Below, piece by piece: positions 1-6,992 of a stretch of 8,168 bases of DNA (position 1 is its first letter; the number at the start of each line of letters is the position of its first letter). A program made the translations under genes and the position numbers. The notes below the pieces were generated by a model. That model was not told where the DNA came from, did no database searches, and was given only the letters and a program-made list of their open reading frames with translations. Source of the stretch: Euryarchaeota archaeon UBA10 (GTDB lineage Archaea; Thermoplasmatota; Poseidoniia; Poseidoniales; Poseidoniaceae); the NCBI GenBank assembly GCA_002498185.1, contig DAGO01000085.1, positions 1-8,168 of the forward strand, read 5' to 3'.

Positions 1-3000
1 CACGCCGGTTAGAATCGAATCATGGCGTGCGGATTCGTTGCTGCCGGGTGTCGATATTTCTGATAATTGGGGGATGAGATTACATCAGGAACTAGATGTT
101 GTTGCAAACAATTTCTTGGACGAATCAAAGTTTGCCGAAACTGGACGTTATGATGGATTTACCAAATCATCAATAGCAAAGATTGCTGCTGAACCCTCAG
201 TGGCATGGGTTGGTCCACAACCAAGCCTTACGATTTGGAACGACCAATCTAGAAACCACATGAACATCAATGCAATGGAGCAATATTACACTACGGATCT
301 TGACGGTTCTGGACAAATAGTTGCAGTTGCTGATTCAGGACTGGACCATGACCACGGTGACTTTGGGAATCGAATTATCGGCAATGTGGATGTAATCGGA
401 GATGGCTCTACAGCCGATGCCCATTCTGGGCACGGTACACACGTTGCATGTACGGTTCTTGGAGATGGAACTAGAGGTAACTATGCTGGAATTGCTCCAG
501 AAGCGGAACTATATTTCCAGGCTATGGAGAATGATAACAATGGGAACTTCCAATGGTCCAGCATCAATAACATGTTGAACACGGCGTACAACAATGGAGC
601 AAGGACTCACACCAATTCATGGGGCTCATCATCTTCATCTGACTGGGGAGTATACACTTCAACATCAGAGGATGTCGATGACAGAGCGAGATACTATGAC
701 CAATATTACAGCGGTAGAGAAGGTTTGACTGTTTTGTTCGCAGCTGGAAACGATGGACCAAACAGTGACACAATTGGCGCACCCGGTACCGCCAAGAACA
801 CCATCACTGTCGGCAACTCTCAGAACAGATATTCTGGTGCACCTAACACGATAATGGATGGCTCCAGTAGAGGTCCTGTTGATGATGGCCGCATCAAACC
901 TGATATTCTTGCACCGGGAGGTTATGTTCGCTCTTGTAGAGCTCAAGAAGCGACCGATATCGGTGGAGCAACATGGACCAGTAATTGGTATCTAGAGTAT
1001 ACGGGTACGAGTATGGCAACTCCAAATGCAGCAGGAACTGCGGCACTGATTCGTGAATATATCACCGAGGTAGCCCAAAGACCAGAGCCTCAAGGTGCTC
1101 TAGTCAAGGCATTGATGATTTTAGGTGCTAGAGATGTTGGCAGTCGTGATATTCCGAACATGGATGAGGGATGGGGTAGAATCGACCTCAAAGGAACTCT
1201 CGCTCCAAACAATGGACGAGGAATATGGGTTGATGACCGTTCAGTGTTATCTTCAACAGGGAATTCTAAGAGTTATTCATTCAACATTACGACTCCAAAT
1301 CAGGCATTCAAAGCAGTAGTTGCATGGTCTGACGAAAGAGGTTCAAGATTTTCCAATACACAATTAGTCAACAATCTCAATTTGTTGGTTACAACTCCCA
1401 GTGGGGTCGAATACAGAGGAAACGAGTTTTCACAAGGGCGCTCAATTCAAGGCGGTAATTATGACACTTTGAACAACGTAGAAGTGGTATTAGTTGATTC
1501 TGCCGAGATGGGATTATGGACAGTGAAGGTAACAGACGCAGGGCATGCTGGGTCACGAGCACAGCCTTTCGCTGTGGCAGTTTCAGGTGTTGGTGTAAAT
1601 GATTTGAGACCAGACCCTTCACCTATTCCGTCTTCGTTTACTACAGATATTGCAATTCCTCAAGTCGGTGACGACGTCTTGGTAGAGATGCAGGTTTCTA
1701 ATCTTGGGAATGTAGAGGCAGAAAGTGTTGAGGTAATTTTCCAAGAAGAGGGTCTGTACCTTGATACACAGTCTTTCAACTTGGGTCCAGGGGGCTCGAA
1801 GGTCTTGTTCTGGAATTGGCAACCTCAAACCGCGGGAGCAAGAACTCTGACATTTTTAGTGGATTCATCAGACACCATAGATGAAATCAATGAAGGAAAT
1901 AATCGGATGGATGTCGTCGTCAATGTAACAACACCTGGAGTAAGAATTGAATCGGCGTCATCAACCGTGACTCTGAATGATATCAATGCCACTTCTTCGT
2001 CTTGGCAGGTTACTCTAACCAATACTGCCCTGCTAACTACTAATGCATCTATTTCATCAACAGGCGTGACTGGTCCAAGCAATTCTCAACTATCCTGGTA
2101 CGTAGGTTTAGACCAAACGGATTTCGAACTCGATGGTCAAGAAGGAGCTTTGGTAAACGTCACATTGGTTCATCCTTCAGGTCCCGAACCGGGAATGTAT
2201 CTCATCAATCTCTTGGGTTATGATGAAGATAATGATGTAAGCAGTCCATACATTTTGATGTTAGATGTACCTGTGCTATCCGACACTCGAATAGAATTTG
2301 ATTACACTACAATTCCAGTCAATCCATCCAATGTGACATCGGTCGATATCAGATTGTTCAATTTAGGAAATAGCGATATTGGATATGACCTATTCTTGGA
2401 ATCTCCTCCGGGCTGGTATGCAGGTTTCGATGATCTTTCGGCCCAAGGAGGTGCAAACTCAGCATCAACCGGATTGATGTTAGAGGATGGTCAGATGACC
2501 ATTGGAATCTCGTTCACCCCTCCTCAAGTCATGACTTTAGCTGGTGCAGAATTGACAGTTGTCCTGAAAGTAGTCTCACAGAGCGAAGAAGCTAGAATTG
2601 TGCAATATGATTTGCCACTAGTAGTAGAAGAGATTTCACACATTACAGTAGATTTGGAGTCTTCATTCTCATCGATAACCCCCGGAAATACAATTTCTTT
2701 ACAATATAGCGTAGAGAACAGAGGAAATGTCGATCTAGTACTAAATCCGACTTTGCAATTGCCGCTTGGATGGATTCAAAACACCGTGCTCGAAGACTTT
2801 GAATTGTCTTGGACAGAATCTAGAAATTTCGCAATTTCAATTACCGCACAGCAAGATGCAAGGAGTGGAGAAATCAAGTTGGTTATGGATTCTAATCAGT
2901 ATTCATGGTTCCATTCCGAGGATATTGAAGTTGTAGTTCTACCAAATCCAGTTCTTACTTTTGCATCGGTCGAAATTGGCGGAGACACATGGTCAAACAT

Positions 3001-3919
3001 TTTTGGCCCAGGCCAACACCCTACAGGCGTTCCAATCAATTACACATGGTTGGTAGAGAATACCGAAAGTGCACCATGGAATCCTTCGGCCACTCTACAA
3101 TTGGACAACAATCTGCTCGGCGATTGTACCTCTCCTGGAACTATTTCAAGGGGAGACATCAAGCCAATAACATGTACAATCATTATCTCTGCAATGGCAG
3201 ATCCTGCATCAGAACCGGAATTCAGAGTAACACTGTCTGGAGATTTGGTCTCAATCAATGAAACAGTAACTATGCTGGTTGCACTTTCCAAGGAGGTTTC
3301 TTGGAAGGTAGATGGGCCATTGAGTCTTGAAACAAATGAGCCTTCAGTACTTCAGTTGACGATTACCAATACTGGAAATACCTTGGTTTCAGGGGCAATA
3401 GATATCACCTCCCCGAGTGGATGGGATGTAGATTTTGATGGAGTTGATTCTGTTAATCTTGAAGCAGGCCAATCTCAGAAAGTTAGGTTGGACATTACCG
3501 CTACCAAGCCCGGTGATGGGACTCTTTCAATTTCTATCAGCGGAGCAGAGGATGTAATCAATTCGAAAATTGAGCTGGATGTTTCCAGTGAAGGAGAAGC
3601 GATTACAGATGAATCATCAGGGATGAGTCCAGTTGTTTTGTCGATTTTGGTAATTATTCCTTTAGTCATCATTGTCGGACTCGTTATTTTCTTGAGGAAC
3701 AAGAACGAAAAATCAATTCCAATTTCTGCTCCTGCACATGGATCGTTTGTTGCTCCAGCACCTCAAACAAACGCAACTCCTTGTTTTGCTTGTAGGCAAC
3801 CGATTCTATCAATGATGCAGGGATGTCCTTCATGCGGGGCGAGATACCACTCAACATGCAAGGTCGAATCCTGTGTCAATTGTGGCGCACCTTCTACCGC
3901 TTTCGTAAATGTTGAGTGA
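1..3919 (+). CDS. Membrane-anchored KP-43-like subtilase (S8 peptidase) with CARDB-like repeats and cytoplasmic zinc finger, 5' partial
   Basis: The frame is open to the window edge, so the signal peptide and most of the prodomain are missing. The TTG at 38 is used below only as residue 1 for numbering. Catalytic residues are clear: Asp99 (ADSG), His132 (HGTHVA), oxyanion Asn238 (AAGNDG) and Ser325 (GTSMATP). The order and spacing, including TNSWG, SSRGP, DGRIKPD and EGWGR, match alkaline protease KP-43 rather than classical subtilisin. A KP-43-type beta-barrel follows (about 395-520). Next come a CARDB-like domain (about 525-632) and roughly five more beta-sandwich domains (about 632-745, 748-867, 868-970, 971-1084, 1085-1180). 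A transmembrane helix (1199-1219) is followed by the basic stop-transfer stretch RNKNEK, a Pro/Ala-rich linker, and a zinc finger at 1249-1282. Role (inference): cell-surface endopeptidase degrading or processing proteins outside the membrane, possibly with an intracellular binding function in the tail. Cys138 and Cys300 are the only cysteines in the visible catalytic part. Confidence 0.93.
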   Translation, partial: TPVRIESWRADSLLPGVDISDNWGMRLHQELDVVANNFLDESKFAETGRYDGFTKSSIAKIAAEPSVAWVGPQPSLTIWNDQSRNHMNINAMEQYYTTDLDGSGQIVAVADSGLDHDHGDFGNRIIGNVDVIGDGSTADAHSGHGTHVACTVLGDGTRGNYAGIAPEAELYFQAMENDNNGNFQWSSINNMLNTAYNNGARTHTNSWGSSSSSDWGVYTSTSEDVDDRARYYDQYYSGREGLTVLFAAGNDGPNSDTIGAPGTAKNTITVGNSQNRYSGAPNTIMDGSSRGPVDDGRIKPDILAPGGYVRSCRAQEATDIGGATWTSNWYLEYTGTSMATPNAAGTAALIREYITEVAQRPEPQGALVKALMILGARDVGSRDIPNMDEGWGRIDLKGTLAPNNGRGIWVDDRSVLSSTGNSKSYSFNITTPNQAFKAVVAWSDERGSRFSNTQLVNNLNLLVTTPSGVEYRGNEFSQGRSIQGGNYDTLNNVEVVLVDSAEMGLWTVKVTDAGHAGSRAQPFAVAVSGVGVNDLRPDPSPIPSSFTTDIAIPQVGDDVLVEMQVSNLGNVEAESVEVIFQEEGLYLDTQSFNLGPGGSKVLFWNWQPQTAGARTLTFLVDSSDTIDEINEGNNRMDVVVNVTTPGVRIESASSTVTLNDINATSSSWQVTLTNTALLTTNASISSTGVTGPSNSQLSWYVGLDQTDFELDGQEGALVNVTLVHPSGPEPGMYLINLLGYDEDNDVSSPYILMLDVPVLSDTRIEFDYTTIPVNPSNVTSVDIRLFNLGNSDIGYDLFLESPPGWYAGFDDLSAQGGANSASTGLMLEDGQMTIGISFTPPQVMTLAGAELTVVLKVVSQSEEARIVQYDLPLVVEEISHITVDLESSFSSITPGNTISLQYSVENRGNVDLVLNPTLQLPLGWIQNTVLEDFELSWTESRNFAISITAQQDARSGEIKLVMDSNQYSWFHSEDIEVVVLPNPVLTFASVEIGGDTWSNIFGPGQHPTGVPINYTWLVENTESAPWNPSATLQLDNNLLGDCTSPGTISRGDIKPITCTIIISAMADPASEPEFRVTLSGDLVSINETVTMLVALSKEVSWKVDGPLSLETNEPSVLQLTITNTGNTLVSGAIDITSPSGWDVDFDGVDSVNLEAGQSQKVRLDITATKPGDGTLSISISGAEDVINSKIELDVSSEGEAITDESSGMSPVVLSILVIIPLVIIVGLVIFLRNKNEKSIPISAPAHGSFVAPAPQTNATPCFACRQPILSMMQGCPSCGARYHSTCKVESCVNCGAPSTAFVNVE
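3782..3883 (+). other. C4HC3 RING/PHD-like zinc finger at the C-terminus of the subtilase
   Basis: The last 50 residues of the protease contain eight potential zinc ligands in the pattern C-x2-C-x10-C-x2-C-x4-H-x2-C-x4-C-x2-C (Cys1249, 1252, 1263, 1266, His1271, Cys1274, 1279, 1282, numbering from the TTG at 38). The ligand order C4-H-C3 is that of PHD and RING-CH fingers, with a very short gap before the last pair. The central CPSCGARYHSTC stretch resembles prokaryotic RING-like or treble-clef fingers. Because it follows the transmembrane helix (coding bases 3632-3694) and a basic stop-transfer sequence, it is predicted to be cytoplasmic. A pair of fused zinc ribbons is the main alternative. 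Function is unknown; binding to a protein partner is the plainest guess. Confidence 0.75.
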
Positions 3920-3952
3920 ATGAGCATTCGTGCATAGCCTTTTCATGTGACT

Positions 3953-3979
3953 ACCCCGACCGGGGTTCATGGAACCCCG
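3953..3979 (+). promoter_or_regulatory. Two overlapping, mutually exclusive hairpins around the start codon of the 968-residue surface protein
   Basis: Hairpin A is ACCCCG-AC-CGGGGT (3953-3966). The same base pairing can be drawn as ACCCC/GGGGT with a four-base loop. Hairpin B is CGGGGTTC-ATG-GAACCCCG (3961-3979), a perfect 8-bp inverted repeat whose three-base loop is exactly the ATG at 3969-3971. Both use the same CGGGGT arm, so only one can form at a time. As RNA, B would hold the start codon in a tight GC-rich stem and A would free it. As DNA, B is a 19-bp dyad that could be an operator. No convincing Shine-Dalgarno precedes the ATG; only GGGG at 3962-3965 lies nearby. The symmetry is seen directly; any regulatory role is inference. 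Confidence 0.55.
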
Positions 3980-6875
3980 CAGAAAAGACACAAAAGCCGG
4001 TCAAGGCATCACTAGTACTCTGCTGATTGCGTTGATGCTATTTTCATTGGTTCCAGCAATGGCAAATCCAGTTACTGCGGATGATTCTGGACGAGATGCA
4101 AACATCTCAGTATCCATTTCTCCGAGTGCTCAAACAGTAAATCCAGGAGAGACTGCTGAGTACACCGTTCGCGTCTACAACAACGGTGCTAACCCGGTCT
4201 CGGTAAATTTGGCGGCAACCAATGAACAAGACTGTAATGGATACTCCTCAGCAGTTGGGCAAATTGGACAACCAATCGAAGCAGGCGACTATGGTGAAAC
4301 ATTCCTCAATGTCACTCTAGCGCAAAACGCCGAAGGCTCTTGTGTTACTACTGTAACCGCCAATGCTAACGAACAAGTCACTCCACCTGACCAACCTGGC
4401 CAACCAGCTCAACAATCGCAAGATGTCGAAACAACCGCTGGAGATGGTGCAGGCTCGACAGTGTTTGCAGTTGACCTTACTATTGACGCTCCTGTAAACC
4501 CGACCTGGAACGGAGAGTCAACCATTGAATGGGATGTTGAAGTTGAGAACACAGGAAGAGTTCAGGAAACAATCCAGTTAACCGTCGACCCAAGAAGCGG
4601 GTCCGGATGTAAGTCTGATAGTAGTCTGTCGATTAGTGTAGACCCCGAAACCGTTACCGTTGACAACGGTTCTTCAGAGTGGGTTACAGTAACTTTGGAC
4701 GTCCCTGAAGGCAAGGAAAGCGACAAATATTGCTGGGAAATTGAGGGCGTTGTAACCAATGACCAGAACCCGAACGGTAGCGCTTCAGATACCGAAGAAT
4801 TCAGCTTATTCGTTCCAGAATTGAAGAAGTGCTCTTCTTCGCTGTCAAAGACAAGTCTGTCGCTTGAACCTGGCGAAACAGGCACTCTCGTAGCCACATA
4901 TTCCAACGAAGGAAACACCGATTGGTCAATAACTGTGGGATTCAACGGTAGCAAGTCCAATTGGGCATCTGTTGATGGGGCATCGAGTGGAATGTTGAAC
5001 TACAACAATGGCAATGGCGAGAAGGAATTTACAATCGAGATTACTCCAGATGATTCTGTTGAAGCTAACACTCAAAATGAGTTTTACATCGAAGGTAAAG
5101 ACGGCAATGCATGGAAATGTCGCACCACAGTGACAGTTACCGTAGGCCAATCACGTGGAGCGATAATGTCATTAGGAAACTCAGGCCTCTACAATATCCA
5201 ACCAGGCCAAGATGCTACTACTACGCTTACAGTTACAAACCAAGGTAATGGTCCAGACACATTTAGGATCTCAGCATCCTCGCCTCCTACGGGATGGGCA
5301 GTTTCGTTAGAGTCCTCAACAATCTCTACACAATCAAGATTCAGCAATGAGAAAACTGGCACCATAGATGTTACAATCTCTCTACCGCTGAATGCTTTGG
5401 CAACTGAAGAAGTAACAATCACATTTTCAGTACTTCCTAACAGTGGTAGCGGTGGTGCATACGCAACTCAAGAACTAACTGTAACGGTCAAGGAAATACA
5501 TGGAATGAGCGGAGGAGCTCCTGCTGAAGACCAAACAGGTAGGTCGGACACAACCGTGAAGTTCCCAATTACTGTAACAAATGATGGGAATTCACTTGAT
5601 AGATTCAGATTCTCGGTAATCTCTCAAACTGCTCAACCTGCTTGGGGTAAACATTTCGAAATGGAGGATGGAACAGTAGTTACTGAAATCGATATTGATG
5701 CACGTGCTACAGCAATTATGTATCTCGTTGTATCTATCGATGGAGAGGAAGAGTTGGAAAGCTCTAGACTAACTGTTCGTGTTACCAATTTAGGTGATAA
5801 TAACAATGGCGACGCTAACGATGATGGCGTACCTGACAATCAACTTGAATTCGTATTCAGAGCAATCCTATCTAATCGAGATTTCGCGATGGATGCTATA
5901 ATCATGAATTCCCAAGACGACCTTTCCCGAAATGCAATAATTGTATTGCCGCCGGGCGGTAGTCAAACTTTCAACATCAAGGTGACAAATACTGGTGACA
6001 TGACCGATGAAGCAATATTTGATTTCACAGGCTTATCTGGGACTGCCACACGTACTTTGACATATCGAGGAATGCCGATTGATGGACCTCTTCTTGTACC
6101 AAAAGGCTGGGGTGCGTTCAATGAAACAACAGGTCAATTTTACTACATAGGGAACTCTCCAATGATTGCGTCAACCGAAGATAAAATCTTTGACAAAATT
6201 GTCGACAACGACCTCGTAGATTCTCACGACCCAATGATCTACTATGCAATAGTTCAGTTGACGATAGAGGTCAATACAGGTGCAGAAAACGGAGATGGTG
6301 GTTTGTTAGAAATGGTGGCAACATCAGTCTCTAATGCTGCAAATCGAAGCGGCAAAGTGACGTTCTCTTTGTCAGTTGAAACCGTTCTTGGCGCTGAATT
6401 GATTCTTGATGGTGATGTTGAGAGAGACATTACTTTCGGTGAGATTGGGAACTCTCCGAGATTTGAAATCGAAGTATTCAATTCAGGCAACGTAGAGTCA
6501 GAATTCAAAATCTTCTCCAGTTCTGGTATGAGAGGATGGAGCGTCATTCTGAGCTACGATGCTGGTTCTGATTGTACAAACAATGGTGATCATATTTTGT
6601 GTACTATTGAGGAAGGAGAGTCAGTATTGATTACTGCTAAAGTTAACCCTCCTGGAGGCCAAAGTACTGCCGAAGTTGAAGATTCGTTCAAGTTTACATT
6701 CTCCGTTGAACCAACTGAGACCGGGTTGGTCGACAGAGAGAACATTGAATTGATTGTAAACGGCCAACCCGAAGAGTTCGGATTGAACTCTTTAATCACT
6801 CCTAATGTGCTAATGGGTATTGCAGCATTGGTGGTAGTTGGATTCCTATACCTTGCTATTCGCAAGCGAAACTGA
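3969..6875 (+). CDS. Large secreted, C-terminally anchored surface protein of NEW3/CARDB-like beta-sandwich repeats
   Basis: 968 residues. The start at ATG 3969 is the only one available: a TGA lies in frame at 3948 and the residues that follow form a textbook signal peptide. This has a basic n-region (R4 R5 K6 K9), a hydrophobic core (about 14-28) and a likely signal peptidase I site after AMA (residue 32). The mature part is Thr/Ser/Asn-rich, acidic, and made of about seven Ig-like modules (about 41-135, 165-282, 285-393, 396-508, 510-607, 635-805, 807-932). Several carry the VxNxGN turn and the PPxGWxVS signature typical of NEW3/CARDB-type domains. Cysteines occur in pairs (89/125, 214/255, 288/384, 869/878), suggesting disulfides. 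A Pro/Gln-rich linker lies at about 136-152, and a dockerin-like Asp-rich loop at 615-627. A transmembrane helix (about 947-964) ends in the cytoplasmic RKRN tail. No catalytic motif is visible. Adhesion, a scaffold or a surface-coat role is likely but unproven. It lies 49 bases after the protease gene. Confidence 0.9.
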   Translation: MEPRRKDTKAGQGITSTLLIALMLFSLVPAMANPVTADDSGRDANISVSISPSAQTVNPGETAEYTVRVYNNGANPVSVNLAATNEQDCNGYSSAVGQIGQPIEAGDYGETFLNVTLAQNAEGSCVTTVTANANEQVTPPDQPGQPAQQSQDVETTAGDGAGSTVFAVDLTIDAPVNPTWNGESTIEWDVEVENTGRVQETIQLTVDPRSGSGCKSDSSLSISVDPETVTVDNGSSEWVTVTLDVPEGKESDKYCWEIEGVVTNDQNPNGSASDTEEFSLFVPELKKCSSSLSKTSLSLEPGETGTLVATYSNEGNTDWSITVGFNGSKSNWASVDGASSGMLNYNNGNGEKEFTIEITPDDSVEANTQNEFYIEGKDGNAWKCRTTVTVTVGQSRGAIMSLGNSGLYNIQPGQDATTTLTVTNQGNGPDTFRISASSPPTGWAVSLESSTISTQSRFSNEKTGTIDVTISLPLNALATEEVTITFSVLPNSGSGGAYATQELTVTVKEIHGMSGGAPAEDQTGRSDTTVKFPITVTNDGNSLDRFRFSVISQTAQPAWGKHFEMEDGTVVTEIDIDARATAIMYLVVSIDGEEELESSRLTVRVTNLGDNNNGDANDDGVPDNQLEFVFRAILSNRDFAMDAIIMNSQDDLSRNAIIVLPPGGSQTFNIKVTNTGDMTDEAIFDFTGLSGTATRTLTYRGMPIDGPLLVPKGWGAFNETTGQFYYIGNSPMIASTEDKIFDKIVDNDLVDSHDPMIYYAIVQLTIEVNTGAENGDGGLLEMVATSVSNAANRSGKVTFSLSVETVLGAELILDGDVERDITFGEIGNSPRFEIEVFNSGNVESEFKIFSSSGMRGWSVILSYDAGSDCTNNGDHILCTIEEGESVLITAKVNPPGGQSTAEVEDSFKFTFSVEPTETGLVDRENIELIVNGQPEEFGLNSLITPNVLMGIAALVVVGFLYLAIRKRN
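5811..5849 (+). other. Dockerin/EF-hand-like calcium-binding loop inside the surface protein
   Basis: Residues 615-627 read DANDDGVPDNQLE, with acidic or Asn side chains at loop positions 1, 3, 5 and 9, Gly at 6 and Glu at 13. This closely follows dockerin and thrombospondin type-3 style calcium loops, although the usual acid at position 12 is shifted by one. It sits in a linker between two beta-sandwich modules, where a bound calcium would stiffen the junction. Calcium binding is inferred from the motif only. Confidence 0.5.
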
Positions 6876-6889
6876 CCCCTACGGGGTCA
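6873..6889 (+). terminator. C4/G4 hairpin overlapping the stop codon of the surface-protein gene, possible 3'-end element
   Basis: TGACCCC-TAC-GGGGTCA is a perfect 7-bp inverted repeat with a three-base loop, and its first three bases are the TGA stop codon. It is followed by CATGATTGAGG, with no T-run, so it is not a bacterial-style intrinsic terminator, and archaeal terminators usually rely on T-rich tracts. It may protect or define the mRNA 3' end, or be a copy of a short palindromic element. It is strikingly similar to the hairpin before the gene (3953-3971). Confidence 0.35.
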
Positions 6890-6908
6890 TGATTGAGGCC
6901 ATCGCAAT

Positions 6909-6978
6909 TCTAGTGTGCACTAGACAACGCTTATGGATGGTTGTCGAGTGGCCGTGACAAGAGAGTGTCAACGCTCTC
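6909..6978 (+). repeat. Cluster of inverted repeats in the gap upstream of nuoA
   Basis: The 117-base gap between the surface-protein gene and nuoA holds several short inverted repeats. TCTAGTG-TG-CACTAGA (6909-6924) is a compact dyad of operator size. GACAAC (6923-6928) can pair with GTTGTC (6940-6945). TTGTC (6941-6945) can alternatively pair with GACAA (6956-6960). GAGAGTG (6961-6967) pairs with CGCTCTC (6972-6978) around a four-base TCAA loop, with one G-T pair. The promoter of the nuo operon should lie here, but no convincing TATA box is visible; CTTATGG at 6930-6936 is only a weak candidate. A regulatory leader or protein-binding sites are plausible, not shown. Confidence 0.45.
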
Positions 6979-6982
6979 AGTT

Positions 6983-6987
6983 GGTGG
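6983..6987 (+). promoter_or_regulatory. Weak ribosome binding site for the nuoA TTG start
   Basis: GGTGG lies five bases before the TTG at 6993 and partly matches the archaeal GGAGGTGAT consensus. It supports TTG 6993 over the ATG at 7032, which has no such site in front. The stretch AGTTGGT is directly repeated (6979-6985 and 6991-6997), so the first copy contributes to the site and the second covers the start codon. Confidence 0.4.
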
Positions 6988-6992
6988 CATAG

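Noticed and set aside
38..40. TTG as the start codon of the subtilase gene
   Set aside because: The frame stays open back to base 2 and the sequence there continues a prodomain. No signal peptide follows the TTG, so the true start is upstream of the window.
3932..3944. Archaeal TATA box or T-rich terminator in the gap before the surface-protein gene
   Set aside because: GCATAGCCTTTTC is too weak a match to either. Position fits loosely, but there is no clear BRE/TATA pair and only four T in a row.
4562..4960. 132-residue open frame on the minus strand
   Set aside because: It lies wholly inside the surface-protein gene, has no domain or ribosome-site support, and reflects the biased codons of the + strand gene.
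6873..6889. Bacterial-style intrinsic terminator
   Set aside because: The hairpin is perfect, but no T-run follows. It is therefore kept only as a low-confidence 3'-end element.
6909..6978. CRISPR or attachment-site remnant
   Set aside because: The arms differ from each other, there are no regularly spaced repeats, and no integrase or cas gene is in the window.
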